Shown here: positions 23,837 to 32,669 of the stretch, piece by piece | How the letters are laid out: every line of letters begins with the position of its first letter | How positions within the stretch are numbered: the first letter of the stretch is position 1 | Assembly (NCBI GenBank): GCA_944354535.1 | Contig: CALVPY010000019.1 | Location: forward strand, 1 to 44,966 | Origin: an uncultured Clostridia bacterium | GTDB taxonomy: Bacteria > Bacillota > Clostridia > Christensenellales > Borkfalkiaceae | Direction of reading: 5' to 3' | Length of the DNA: 44,966 bases | The notes under the pieces: generated by a model | Database searches by the model: none | Seen by the model: the letters and a program-made list of their open reading frames with translations, nothing else | Told to the model about the DNA's origin: nothing | Translations under genes and position numbers: made by a program

Positions 23837-23872
23837 AAAGACCGCGCATCCCGAAAGGGATACGCGGTCTTT
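23837..23872 (-). terminator. Terminator of the glycan-uptake operon (repeat copy 2)
   Basis: AAAGACCGCG ... CGCGGTCTTT around a CCC-GAAA-GGG tip, with TCTTTTG on the minus strand. It ends the transcript after the GH3 gene. The central 26 bp (23842-23867) equal those at 23033-23058. Confidence 0.85.
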
Positions 23873-23913
23873 CAAAACAGGATGCCCTGTGAAATATAAG
23901 GGCTAATGACAAC

Positions 23914-26274
23914 TTACTTTTCGGGAGCTTCTCCGTTGGCAGCTCCGAGCATATACAGCGCCGCCTCATAGGGGAAGCGTCCGCCCGAATTCATCACGAG
24001 CGAGAGAAGCGAACTCGTATCGATGATGCGCTTCAAAAAGACGGCGCCCTTGATCATGTTGAACTTCTCATCCCCTTCGGGCAGCTTCTCCGCCTGCGCC
24101 ATGAGCTGATAATACCCCGCCTGCATCTGATCGTAGATCGCCTTGCCCGCAGGCGTCACCTGCATATCGGTAAAGCGGGAAAGGAGCGTGAACGGCGTTC
24201 TGGGCGGCTCTTCGGGGATCTTCTGTCCGCTCATCGCCTCAAACTGCGCATCCGTAACGAAAGGTACTTCCCTTGCCGTATAGAAGCGGCTGTCCCGAGC
24301 GGGCGTCTCGCCCTCGATCGCGATCTCGGAGACGGCAATGTCGGTAAGGACGTCGGTCGCCAGATGGACCGCATATCTCCCGCCGAAGAGCTTCCAGCCC
24401 TTGCCGGGGATAAAATCTTTGAGGTCGTCTGTCCGGAAAGTGAGCGTGACTTCCCTGCTCTCCCCCGCCCCGAGGCGCACCTTTCGGAAGGCGCGGAGCT
24501 CTTTCATGGGACGCGGGATGCCGTCCTCGCGGGAGGAAACGTAAAGTTGGAGGACGGCAGAGCCCGCGCGGTCCCCGGTGTTGGTCACACGGCAGGCGAC
24601 GGAGACGGTGTCGCCCTGCACTTGGGCAGGAGATGCCGAATAACAAAAACTTGTATAGGAAAGTCCATAGCCGAATGGATAGCGCACCGCCTTCTCCGCC
24701 GAGGTATAATAGCGGTATCCGACAAAGACGCTCTCTTTATACACCTCGTTGACCTTTTTGGAAAAGGCATCTCCGAAGGGAACGTCCGCATAGGTCATAG
24801 GCCAGGTCTCGGCAAGGCGGCCTGCGGGGTTTTTCTCTCCGAAGAGAAGTTCGGCGCACGCAGTTCCGCCGTTCTGCCCGGGAAGGTACATATCGAGGAT
24901 GGCGTTCACCCTATCCGCAAAGGGCAGCTCCATGGGGGAACCGCCGAAGAGCACAACGGCGACCTTCTTGCCCGTCGAGAGCATCGCGTCGATGAGATCG
25001 AGCTGCTGCTTGGGCATGCACATATCGCCGCGGTCGTAGCCCTCCCCTTCCGACATATCGTCAAGGCCCGCAAAGACGAGGACGGTATCGCAGGAGGCCG
25101 CCGCCTCAAATGCCGCCTGGCGCAGTTCCTGCGCGTTGGCGCCGCTCTCCGTATAGCCCTTGCGATAGGAATAGGCAATGCCCTTTGCGTCGAACGCCTC
25201 TTGGGGCGAAGTGAGCTTCGTCGGGTTGATCATCGAACTGCCCGCACCCTGATAGCGCATCTTTTCGAACATCTCGCCGACGACGAGCAGCTTTTCCTTG
25301 CCCGTGAGGGGCAGAGTTCCGTCGTTCTTTAAGAGCACGGCACAGTCTGCCGCGATCTCGGCGGCAAGCGCGTGATGCGCCTCAAAGTCTGCCTCCTTCC
25401 TCTCTGCGCCGACGGCATACGTTTCGACGAGTTTCAAAACGTTTTCGACCGCCTTGTCGAGCGCCTCGGAAGGAAGCGAGCCGTCCTTGAGCCCCGCCAG
25501 GATCTTATCACGGCAGAATTCGGTATTGCCCGGCATTTCGAGGTCGAGCCCCGCCTTGACGGAGGCGACGCGATCGTGCGTTGCGCCCCAATCGGTCATC
25601 ACGAGCCCGTCAAAGCCCCATTCGTCGCGGAGGACATCGGAAAGAAGCCACTTGTTCTCCGAACAGAACGTGCCGTTGACGGCGTTGTACGCGCACATGA
25701 GGGTCGCAGGCCTCGCTTCCCTGACGACGCGCTCGAATACTTTGAGATAGAGTTCGCGCGCGGCACGCTCATCGACAACGCTGTTGCCGACAAAGCGGTG
25801 ATCTTCCGCGTTGTTGAACGCATAGTGTTTGAGCGAGACGCCCACGCCCTTGCTCTGTACCCCGTTCACTTCACCGATGCCCATTTCGGAGGCAAGCAGC
25901 GGATCTTCGGAATAGTATTCGAAGTTTCTTCCGCACAAGGGGTTGCGCTTGATGTTGACGCCCGGCCCGAGGATGACGTGTACGCCGTAGTGCCTGCACT
26001 CTTCCGCAATGCCCTCGCCCACCTTTTTGGCGTTTTCGGGATCCCAGCCCGAGGCAACGGTCGCCGCCGTCGGGAAGGAAGTCGCAGGTTCGCTCATAGA
26101 GACGCCGTTGTCTCCCCCTTCCGTCTGCTTGCGCAGGCCGTGGGGGCCGTCCGACATACTTAGAGAAGGAATGCCGAGCCGTTCGACGGGAGCCGTGTAC
26201 ATGAAGTTGACTCCCGCAACGAGCCCCGCCTTTTCTTCGGGTGTGAGTTCGCCAATGAGTTTTTTGATGTCCAT
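23914..26274 (-). CDS. Glycoside hydrolase family 3 (beta-glucosidase/xylosidase type)
   Basis: 786 aa. GH3 N-terminal barrel with SMSDGPHGLRKQ near 40, NIKRNPLCGRNFEYYSEDP near 107, and the nucleophile Asp in GLVMTDWGATHDRV near 225. The C-terminal sandwich domain has RYQGAGSSMINPTK and PFGYGLSYTSF, and a fibronectin-III-like domain lies near 570-640. No signal peptide, so it should act on imported sugars in the cytoplasm. Last gene of the uptake operon: AAGGAG precedes the ATG, 9 bases after the esterase. Family is firm, exact substrate is not. Confidence 0.93.
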   Translation of the reverse strand: MDIKKLIGELTPEEKAGLVAGVNFMYTAPVERLGIPSLSMSDGPHGLRKQTEGGDNGVSMSEPATSFPTAATVASGWDPENAKKVGEGIAEECRHYGVHVILGPGVNIKRNPLCGRNFEYYSEDPLLASEMGIGEVNGVQSKGVGVSLKHYAFNNAEDHRFVGNSVVDERAARELYLKVFERVVREARPATLMCAYNAVNGTFCSENKWLLSDVLRDEWGFDGLVMTDWGATHDRVASVKAGLDLEMPGNTEFCRDKILAGLKDGSLPSEALDKAVENVLKLVETYAVGAERKEADFEAHHALAAEIAADCAVLLKNDGTLPLTGKEKLLVVGEMFEKMRYQGAGSSMINPTKLTSPQEAFDAKGIAYSYRKGYTESGANAQELRQAAFEAAASCDTVLVFAGLDDMSEGEGYDRGDMCMPKQQLDLIDAMLSTGKKVAVVLFGGSPMELPFADRVNAILDMYLPGQNGGTACAELLFGEKNPAGRLAETWPMTYADVPFGDAFSKKVNEVYKESVFVGYRYYTSAEKAVRYPFGYGLSYTSFCYSASPAQVQGDTVSVACRVTNTGDRAGSAVLQLYVSSREDGIPRPMKELRAFRKVRLGAGESREVTLTFRTDDLKDFIPGKGWKLFGGRYAVHLATDVLTDIAVSEIAIEGETPARDSRFYTAREVPFVTDAQFEAMSGQKIPEEPPRTPFTLLSRFTDMQVTPAGKAIYDQMQAGYYQLMAQAEKLPEGDEKFNMIKGAVFLKRIIDTSSLLSLVMNSGGRFPYEAALYMLGAANGEAPEK

Positions 26275-26283
26275 AAGATCTCC

Positions 26284-27270
26284 TTACCGGAAGAAAGATA
26301 CCGTCAGGCAGTTGTAAAGATCGATGATCCAGGTGGCATAGGTATGCCCCTTGTTTTCCTTATCGTTGAGGATAAAGTTCTCGCCTTCCGTAAAATATCT
26401 TCCGTCTGCGAGCAGGTCGTCCGCCATCTCGAGCTGCGTAGCGCGCAATTCGACAAGATCGAGCGTTCCCTGCCCGTTATAGAAAAAGTTGATGTGATAG
26501 TCCTTGTTCTCCTCGGCGGAAAGGACATTGAGAAGAGACTGCGCGTCTCCGGAGCCCGTATAACAGCCAAACCAACCGATGATATCTAGGTTTTGCTGAA
26601 GGCCGACCGTATAAGTCGTCATGCCGCCCATCGAGAATCCCGCCATCGCGCGGTGATCGCGCGTTGCAATGAGATTTGCATCGGAAACATCGCCGTTTGC
26701 ATAGGTATTGTACTTCGTCTCGATCGCGGGGATGAGCGCCTCACGGAAGTAGGCGCCGTCCGAGGCCAGAATATCATAAGTGCCGGGGGTTACGATGATG
26801 ACGGGATCGCACATACCGTAATAGATGAGGTTATCGAGCATCGCCACGGTAAAGTTCTCGCTGAACTTGACATAATCATAACCCTGTTTGAGCCAATACC
26901 CCTCATTTTCATTCGCGCCGTGCAGAAGATAGAGGATATCATAGTCTATCTCGGCCGCTTCATCATATCCGTACGGAAGGTAGACGTATGCGCCGAACTG
27001 TTCTTCTCCGTAAGTGATCGTCTCCGAAACGACAGTCCCCTGCTCGGGGCAGCCGTCTTCGCGGAACTTTACGGGAACAGACTTATCTTCGTACTCGTGC
27101 ATCCCGCAGCGGGTGCAAGCATTGTCTTCCCACGAATGCTCACAAACTTCCCCGCAGAGAGTGCAGGTGCCGTTATCCCATTCATGCGTGCAGGGCACAT
27201 CCTCTTCCGCGCAGCCCGCTGCAAAACACAACAGCGCGGCTCCGATCGCAAAAGCAAATATCTTCTTCAT
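26284..27270 (-). CDS. Secreted lipoprotein esterase, CE1/esterase-D-like, with a Cys-rich N-terminal module
   Basis: 328 aa. Lipobox LLCFAAGC (Cys 20) marks a lipoprotein processed by Lgt and LspA. Next come two short repeats, CTHEWDNGTCTLCG and CEHSWEDNACTRCG, like small zinc ribbons. The alpha/beta hydrolase domain follows: ILYLLHGANENEGYWLKQG near 111, the nucleophile Ser in AGFSMGGM near 212, and a C-terminal GHTYATW His. It resembles feruloyl/acetyl-xylan esterases. It is 3 bases after the MalG-type permease and before GH3, so it probably de-esterifies glycans outside the cell before import. Confidence 0.87.
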   Translation of the reverse strand: MKKIFAFAIGAALLCFAAGCAEEDVPCTHEWDNGTCTLCGEVCEHSWEDNACTRCGMHEYEDKSVPVKFREDGCPEQGTVVSETITYGEEQFGAYVYLPYGYDEAAEIDYDILYLLHGANENEGYWLKQGYDYVKFSENFTVAMLDNLIYYGMCDPVIIVTPGTYDILASDGAYFREALIPAIETKYNTYANGDVSDANLIATRDHRAMAGFSMGGMTTYTVGLQQNLDIIGWFGCYTGSGDAQSLLNVLSAEENKDYHINFFYNGQGTLDLVELRATQLEMADDLLADGRYFTEGENFILNDKENKGHTYATWIIDLYNCLTVSFFR

Positions 27271-27273
27271 CGC

Positions 27274-28179
27274 TTACTCCTTGACGCCGCCGAGCACCGC
27301 GCCCTTTTCGATATATTTCTGGAAGAAAGGGAATGCGCAGAGGATGGGAATGGTCGCAACGACAACAAGCCCGTACTGGATGAGATAACGCGAATAGTCG
27401 ATGTTGCCCGACTGCATGAAGTTGGTATTCTCTGCGATCATGTTGTTGACGACGAGCTGCAGAGGCCACCATTCCTTTGCCGACGACAGATAGACATATG
27501 CCTGGAACCAGGAATTCCACTGGAAGACGACACTGTAAAGGAGCACGACCGTCGCGATGCTCATGCACTGAGGAAGGCAGATCTGGAACATGAGGCGGAA
27601 ATGCCCCGCGCCGTCCAGCTGCGCCGCCTCTACCGTCGACTGCGGTACGCTGAGATAGGCGTTCATCATGAGGATCATGAAATAGGCGTTCGTGCAGGTG
27701 GGGATGATGATCGCGAGCGGGTTGTTGACAAAGCCCAAAGCCTTCATGACGATATACGTCGGGATGAGGCCGCCGCCGAACATCATCGTGAACATGACGA
27801 TCATGATCATGATCCCGCGATACCGGGTATCACGGCTCAGAACATACCCCGCAAGCACGTTGAGGACGAACCCGAGCAGCGTTGCGGAGACAACATAAAG
27901 AAGCGTATTGCCGTAGCCTAAAAACACCTGGTCGGTCGCAAAGACATGGGCGTATCCCTTTAAGTTCCACTTCCCGACGGGAAGCCAGATCATGCCGTCC
28001 GTATTGTAGAGGGTAAAGCCGTCAGAGAAAGAGGCGACGAGCGAATACCAAAGCGGAATGATGCAGATGAACATCATGAGGACGAGGAACGCATAGATAA
28101 GGATATCCGCGATCCAGCCGCCGACGCCGTTCTTTTCGACCATGCCGCCGTTTGCATACTTTGTTTTCACTTTATTCAT
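27274..28179 (-). CDS. ABC sugar transporter permease (MalG/LplC/YtcP type)
   Basis: Inner-membrane subunit of a carbohydrate importer, 301 aa with six hydrophobic helices. The EAA coupling motif reads QSTVEAAQLDGAGHFRLMFQ near 190, followed by ICLPQC. The ATG at 28179 has AAGGGGGG upstream, 11 bases after the partner permease; the frame is open further up but inside that gene. No ABC ATPase is present in the operon, so a shared MsmK-like ATPase from elsewhere is expected. Confidence 0.92.
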   Translation of the reverse strand: MNKVKTKYANGGMVEKNGVGGWIADILIYAFLVLMMFICIIPLWYSLVASFSDGFTLYNTDGMIWLPVGKWNLKGYAHVFATDQVFLGYGNTLLYVVSATLLGFVLNVLAGYVLSRDTRYRGIMIMIVMFTMMFGGGLIPTYIVMKALGFVNNPLAIIIPTCTNAYFMILMMNAYLSVPQSTVEAAQLDGAGHFRLMFQICLPQCMSIATVVLLYSVVFQWNSWFQAYVYLSSAKEWWPLQLVVNNMIAENTNFMQSGNIDYSRYLIQYGLVVVATIPILCAFPFFQKYIEKGAVLGGVKE

Positions 28180-28190
28180 AACATCCCCCC

Positions 28191-29186
28191 TTAGAAGAGC
28201 GAAGTCTTCGCCGCAACTTTCGTCAGTTTGTTGGAAAGGAGCAGAAGCGCCGTCGAGATGACGGACTGGAAGAGGCCCGCCGCCGACGAAAGACCGTAGT
28301 TGTTCTGCTCTACGCCCCAACGATAAGTGAACGTCGAAAGGCAGTCCGCCGTATCGTAGATGCTCTCGTTATAGAGAAGGAGCACCTTGTCGAAGCCCGT
28401 CATAAAGACGGTGCCGACGGACATCGTGAACATCATGATGATGGTCGGCAAGATGCTGGGAAGCGTAATGTTGACAAGCCTTCTCCATCTGCCCGCGCCG
28501 TCGAGCGCCGCCGCCTCGTAGAGATCGGGGTTGATATTGGAGATCGCCGCCACATAGACGATGGAGCCGTACCCTGCGCCCTGCCAGATACCCGCAAACG
28601 TATTGATCCACCAGAAATACTTGGGGTTGGTGAGCATATCTTCCTTAGGCGCGCCCAACGCGACGAACAGGTCGGTAATGACACCCGAATCGCTCAAAAA
28701 GTCTTTGATGAGCGAACAGACGACGACGGTCGCCACGAAATAGGGCATATAGCTCACCGTCTGGGCGACGCGCTTGAAGGGCCTGAAGCGCACCTGCGAG
28801 AGGATGAGGCCGAGGATGACGGGAGCCAGAAAGCCGATGGTGAGGTTCATCGCCGCCATCACGCAGGTATTGCGGAAGACGAGCGGGAAAGATTCGTTGG
28901 AGAAGAGATCGTAAAAATTCTCAAAACCGTGCATCCCTGCCCACTCGCTGCCGAAGACGCCGCGGCCGGGTTTATAGTCTTCAAATGCAATGATGATGCC
29001 GAACATCGGCACATAGTTGAAGATGACGAAGAAGACAAGAATGGGAATGAAGAGCAAATAAATGGGATAGTCCTTCTTCATATCCTTGACCCACTTCTTG
29101 TGCTTATCCTGCCGTTTGCGCTTGCGCAGTTCGGCGGGAGAAACGTCCTCTTCTTCCACAGCAGCTACATTTTCCAATGTCTGCAT
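28191..29186 (-). CDS. ABC sugar transporter permease (LplB/YteP type)
   Basis: 331 aa. A charged cytoplasmic N-terminus of about 40 residues (KRKRQDKHKKWVKDMKKDYP) precedes six hydrophobic helices. The LplB-type signature NYVPMFGIIIAFEDYKPGRG is near 58, and the EAA motif is DLYEAAALDGAGRWRRLVN near 222, followed by ITLPSI. AAGGAGGG lies before the ATG. This subtype is typical of Firmicutes importers for complex oligosaccharides such as pectin fragments. Confidence 0.93.
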   Translation of the reverse strand: MQTLENVAAVEEEDVSPAELRKRKRQDKHKKWVKDMKKDYPIYLLFIPILVFFVIFNYVPMFGIIIAFEDYKPGRGVFGSEWAGMHGFENFYDLFSNESFPLVFRNTCVMAAMNLTIGFLAPVILGLILSQVRFRPFKRVAQTVSYMPYFVATVVVCSLIKDFLSDSGVITDLFVALGAPKEDMLTNPKYFWWINTFAGIWQGAGYGSIVYVAAISNINPDLYEAAALDGAGRWRRLVNITLPSILPTIIMMFTMSVGTVFMTGFDKVLLLYNESIYDTADCLSTFTYRWGVEQNNYGLSSAAGLFQSVISTALLLLSNKLTKVAAKTSLF

Positions 29187-29260
29187 AATTCCCTCCTTAT
29201 GAAAATTTGAGAGTGGCGGCGCGGGAAAAACCCGCGCACGCCGCCCTGATGGATCAAACG

Positions 29261-30625
29261 TTACTCTGCAACGATTGCCGTGTAAGCGTTTCCGTTAATG
29301 GTGAGAGCAAGAGAGCCGTCGTCGTTGGCCTCCCAAGTACCCGTGGTGACTTCAACATCCACAGCACCGACGCTCTCGGCATCCGCAACAACTACCACGG
29401 TGCCGTCAGCAGCCAACGTGATGGTGAGCGTGCCGACTCCGCCCCAAATATCGCCCGTAAACGTATGGGCGTCTGCCCCTTCTTCCGAACGAGCCGTCAT
29501 CGTGATCTCAGTCCCGAGGTCATAAGACCAATCGTTTTTGTAAACGAATGTATAGGTGACCGTAGGCACTTCATTCTTATAAGTAAGCGTGACTTCCTCG
29601 CCGCCGAATTGAGCTGCATTGATCTTATACTTCAGCGTATAAGTGCCTGCGCCGTCGGTCTCCGTGCTGATGGATTCGCCATTGAGGATAAAGACATACA
29701 TATCCTCGTCTGCCATATACGACCAGGTACCCGTAGCGTCCGCAAAGTCCATCACGCCTTCCATCGTGATCTGAAGGTTGCAGGTCGAATCGTCGTAACA
29801 GGTGAGCACGATGCTCGCGCCCCAGCTGTTGGAACCCGTCAGCGTCATTGCAACGGTCGCCATGGGATTGATGGAAGTCATCGTGTACTCGGTCTCGCCG
29901 CTTTTGAGCGTAATGGAGCTGCCAACGACCGTAATGGTATAAACTTTGGAGCTGTCGTCGCCGTCCGTCATCGTATAAGTGACAGTGCCGTCCTCCGCCG
30001 TTTCCGAAGTGTAAGTGCCGAGCGAACCCGCCTGACCTGCGCCGTTGATGCCGTCGAGAGCATACGAATCATCGGAATAGAAGGTCGCTGTAATGAAATC
30101 TTCCTCGTAATTGACGCTCCAGAACTGTTCGACCGTCTGGATCGCCTCTGTAAAAGGTTCCTCCTGCTTGGTGTACTCGTAGGTACCCAGACTCATACTG
30201 TCGTACATCCCCGTGAGATAGACCGATCCTTCCGAATTGGAGACGATATAGTGCGTTTCATCGCCGAAATCATCACCCTCGTCAAAGGTGACTTCATAGT
30301 GAATGGTCCTGCCTTCCTCATCGGTACCCGTTGCTTCCTTCGCCGAGTAAGTGCCGTAGACGATCGTCATGGTGAACTGGTTGTAGTAGAAGGTGCCATT
30401 TTCATAGAGATTGAGCTCGAGGCCGATGCCGCCCTGATCGGGGGGATAGTAGGCATAGCCGCCCTCCACGGTGACTTCCGCGGGAGTATCGGGCGTATCG
30501 CCGCCGGGAGTTTCGGGATCTTTGCCCGGATCATCCGTTTCGGGCACGCAGGCCGCAAGGCCGAAGGAAAAAGCCGCAACGGAAAGTGCTGCAATACCAA
30601 TGGTTAAAAACTTACGAAATTTCAT
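29261..30625 (-). CDS. Unknown beta-rich lipoprotein of the uptake operon
   Basis: 454 aa, no family recognised. The signal peptide ends in lipobox FGLAAC (Cys 26), then a Pro/Asp/Thr linker (residues 30-50). The rest is beta-strand-like, acidic, and contains at least five copies of a short motif with GTY or GTW that begins a strand: YGTYSAKE, LGTYEYTK, LGTYTSET, TGTWSYMADED and TGTWEANDDG. It stands between the binding protein and the permeases. That position suggests a surface glycan-binding partner, but this is inference. AAGGAG precedes the ATG. Confidence 0.8.
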   Translation of the reverse strand: MKFRKFLTIGIAALSVAAFSFGLAACVPETDDPGKDPETPGGDTPDTPAEVTVEGGYAYYPPDQGGIGLELNLYENGTFYYNQFTMTIVYGTYSAKEATGTDEEGRTIHYEVTFDEGDDFGDETHYIVSNSEGSVYLTGMYDSMSLGTYEYTKQEEPFTEAIQTVEQFWSVNYEEDFITATFYSDDSYALDGINGAGQAGSLGTYTSETAEDGTVTYTMTDGDDSSKVYTITVVGSSITLKSGETEYTMTSINPMATVAMTLTGSNSWGASIVLTCYDDSTCNLQITMEGVMDFADATGTWSYMADEDMYVFILNGESISTETDGAGTYTLKYKINAAQFGGEEVTLTYKNEVPTVTYTFVYKNDWSYDLGTEITMTARSEEGADAHTFTGDIWGGVGTLTITLAADGTVVVVADAESVGAVDVEVTTGTWEANDDGSLALTINGNAYTAIVAE

Positions 30626-30649
30626 GATATATTCTCCTTATCGATTTTT

Positions 30650-32530
30650 TTAGTTGAGCCTGTCGTAGAGGTTCTGAAGGCGCTCGACGTTGTCGTCGCA
30701 CTTGCGGGTGCGGAGCGCGCCGAGGAAAGCGTTCCAATTCATATCGGTGACGCCGCCCTTGATGAGGCTGGGAAGTTCCTTGCCGAGATACTCGCGGATG
30801 GTCTCCTGCGTGGCATTGTAATCGGAGGCCTCTTCTTCCGTGAACTGAGAGGTAAAGCTTCCGGCAAGATTCCCCTTATCGTCGTACTTTGACCATGCCT
30901 CGAGCGCATGAGACTTGACGAGGGTGTTCTGATCGTACTCCTTCTTGGGATCCATGCCTCTGCCGAAGAAGTAAGCGCCCGTCACGGCAACGCCGAGATC
31001 GCCCGATGCATTGACGATGATGGGATTGTTCATGACCTTCGCGCCGGGAGTACCCTCTTCGCACTTTTCGCCGTTTTCATCGACCCACCACCAGCAGCCC
31101 TCTTCCATGAGGCCATACTCTTCCAAAAGGGAAGTATCGATATCGTACTCTTCGATCTGTTCCTTGGAAAGGCCGTAAGACTTGGTACGGCAGCCTTCGG
31201 GGCTGTACAGCCAATCGAGCATTTCAAAGAACTTTTCGTAATTCTTGCCCTCGATGCTGTCGGTCACGATCCAGCGGCGGGAAGTCTCCTGCCCGTCGAG
31301 ATAGAAGATCGTGGGATCGTCGCAGTACATCTCTGCTGCCTCATCCGCGGCGCCGTAACCTTCTCTCGGATGGCAGGCGCCCCAGAAATCGATCCCCTTG
31401 AGCGCATCATAGACATTGCCCGAAACTTCTGCATTCTTCTCGACCAGGTCGCCGATCGATCCTGCCGTGCCGTAGAACATTCCGACCTCGCCGCGGTTGA
31501 CAGAGTCTGCGTCGATCGCATAGAACATATCGCCGCTCGTCGACGTGAAGTTGGGATCGAGCCAGCCCTTACTGTACCACTCGTTCATCGTCTCGACATA
31601 TCTTCTGTAGCCTGCCTCGGTAGGCCCGAACTTGACTTCGGAAAATTCGCCCGTACCGTCATCGTACACGTTCCAGAGCGCTCCGACGCCGAACGCACTC
31701 AGAAGATCACCCGTGCCGTGATAGCCGATATTGGGAATCGAAATGCAGTATGTGCAGTACTTGTTCTGAGAGAAGATCTCGAACATCCACTCCCAATCGC
31801 GGATCGTAAGAGGATTGTCGTATCCGTCCTCGGTGAGATAGCCGTCGGGGAAGACGATACCGTCTATATAGGCATAGCCGCCCTCATAGCTGTCGTCCGC
31901 AACGGGTTCGATAAATCCGCCCGTGCGCCCCGCGCTCTCGGAGGAGAGCGCTTTCTCCACTTCTTCCGCGGAAGAATACTTGCCCTTCGTCTGAGATTCG
32001 CCATAGTCGATGAGCCAATCTCTCCTGTACAGCCAGCCGCCCCACTGGTTGGGAATGGCTTCGTTGTAGTTGTTGATCGTGAGATACTTCCCGTCGATCT
32101 TGGCGTAACGCGTCAGTTCCTCCTGCTCGGCCATGAACTGCGTGTAATTGGGCATATAGTCGGCAACGATCTCGGTAAGATCCATCGCCGCGCCATATCC
32201 TTCATCGTAAAGGCCTGCAATGGAGTCGGTGTAGAAGGAAAGATCCATCAGGTCGAAATAGGTACCGGAGCCGATGAACTTATTGAAGTCCTCAAGCTCT
32301 TTGCCGAGCATGGGAGTTTCAATATCGAGCGTGATGTCGAACTTCTTCTCCAGATACTGAATAAACGGGTTTTCGCCGTAGTCGCTGTAAAACGTACTGT
32401 TGACCGAAGACGCCATCCAGATCGTGAACGTATCCGGGTCGCTGCCTTTACAGCCGGCGAAGATCCCCATGCTGCCCGCCGCGACGACCGTCGCGAGAGC
32501 TGCTGCGCCAAAAGTTTTCCACTTCTTCAT
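30650..32530 (-). CDS. Extracellular sugar-binding lipoprotein of an ABC importer
   Basis: Solute-binding protein (family 1/LplA-like), 626 aa. The signal peptide has lipobox IFAGC (Cys 27). Typical features are DTFTIWMASSVNS after the lipobox, KFDITLDIETPMLGKELEDF near 68, and ENYEKFFEMLDWLYSPEG in the C-terminal half, a segment common in this family. Its size fits binders of larger oligosaccharides. Start ATG 32530 with AAGGGAGG upstream; the longer frame overlaps the promoter. First gene of the six-gene operon ending at GH3. Confidence 0.92.
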   Translation of the reverse strand: MKKWKTFGAAALATVVAAGSMGIFAGCKGSDPDTFTIWMASSVNSTFYSDYGENPFIQYLEKKFDITLDIETPMLGKELEDFNKFIGSGTYFDLMDLSFYTDSIAGLYDEGYGAAMDLTEIVADYMPNYTQFMAEQEELTRYAKIDGKYLTINNYNEAIPNQWGGWLYRRDWLIDYGESQTKGKYSSAEEVEKALSSESAGRTGGFIEPVADDSYEGGYAYIDGIVFPDGYLTEDGYDNPLTIRDWEWMFEIFSQNKYCTYCISIPNIGYHGTGDLLSAFGVGALWNVYDDGTGEFSEVKFGPTEAGYRRYVETMNEWYSKGWLDPNFTSTSGDMFYAIDADSVNRGEVGMFYGTAGSIGDLVEKNAEVSGNVYDALKGIDFWGACHPREGYGAADEAAEMYCDDPTIFYLDGQETSRRWIVTDSIEGKNYEKFFEMLDWLYSPEGCRTKSYGLSKEQIEEYDIDTSLLEEYGLMEEGCWWWVDENGEKCEEGTPGAKVMNNPIIVNASGDLGVAVTGAYFFGRGMDPKKEYDQNTLVKSHALEAWSKYDDKGNLAGSFTSQFTEEEASDYNATQETIREYLGKELPSLIKGGVTDMNWNAFLGALRTRKCDDNVERLQNLYDRLN

Positions 32531-32560
32531 CAAAATTTCCTCCCTTAGGAATTTGACCCC

Positions 32561-32589
32561 ATTATATACGAAAAAGCGGCGCTTGTATT
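32561..32589 (-). promoter_or_regulatory. Weak promoter of the sugar uptake operon
   Basis: On the minus strand, TATAAT at 32561-32566 lies 31 bases before the ATG. The position 17 bases upstream reads AATACA, a poor -35 box that lies inside the preceding terminator hairpin. This fits a promoter that needs an activator. Confidence 0.45.
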
Positions 32590-32607
32590 TCACCAGCGTC
32601 GCTTTTT
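32571..32607. terminator. Terminator between GH78-1 and the uptake operon
   Basis: AAAAAGCGGCGCT (32571-32583) pairs with AGCGTCGCTTTTT (32595-32607), 13 bp with one G-T pair. It has T-runs on both strands and ends the GH78 transcript on minus. Confidence 0.8.
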
Positions 32608-32669
32608 GTGCATGATTATCGCTTATTTTTTATCTTTTTCACGAAATGTGATAGACCAACACCAACAGT

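Noticed and set aside
23033-23867. Two equal hairpins read as a CRISPR-like or insertion-sequence border
   Set aside because: Only two copies 800 bp apart, each palindromic and placed right behind a gene stop with a T-run; terminators explain them better.
30908-32548. Long plus-strand open frame (546 codons) opposite the sugar-binding protein
   Set aside because: Mirror of a GC-rich coding gene; no ribosome site, no recognisable motif, and the minus strand has a clear lipoprotein signal and family features.
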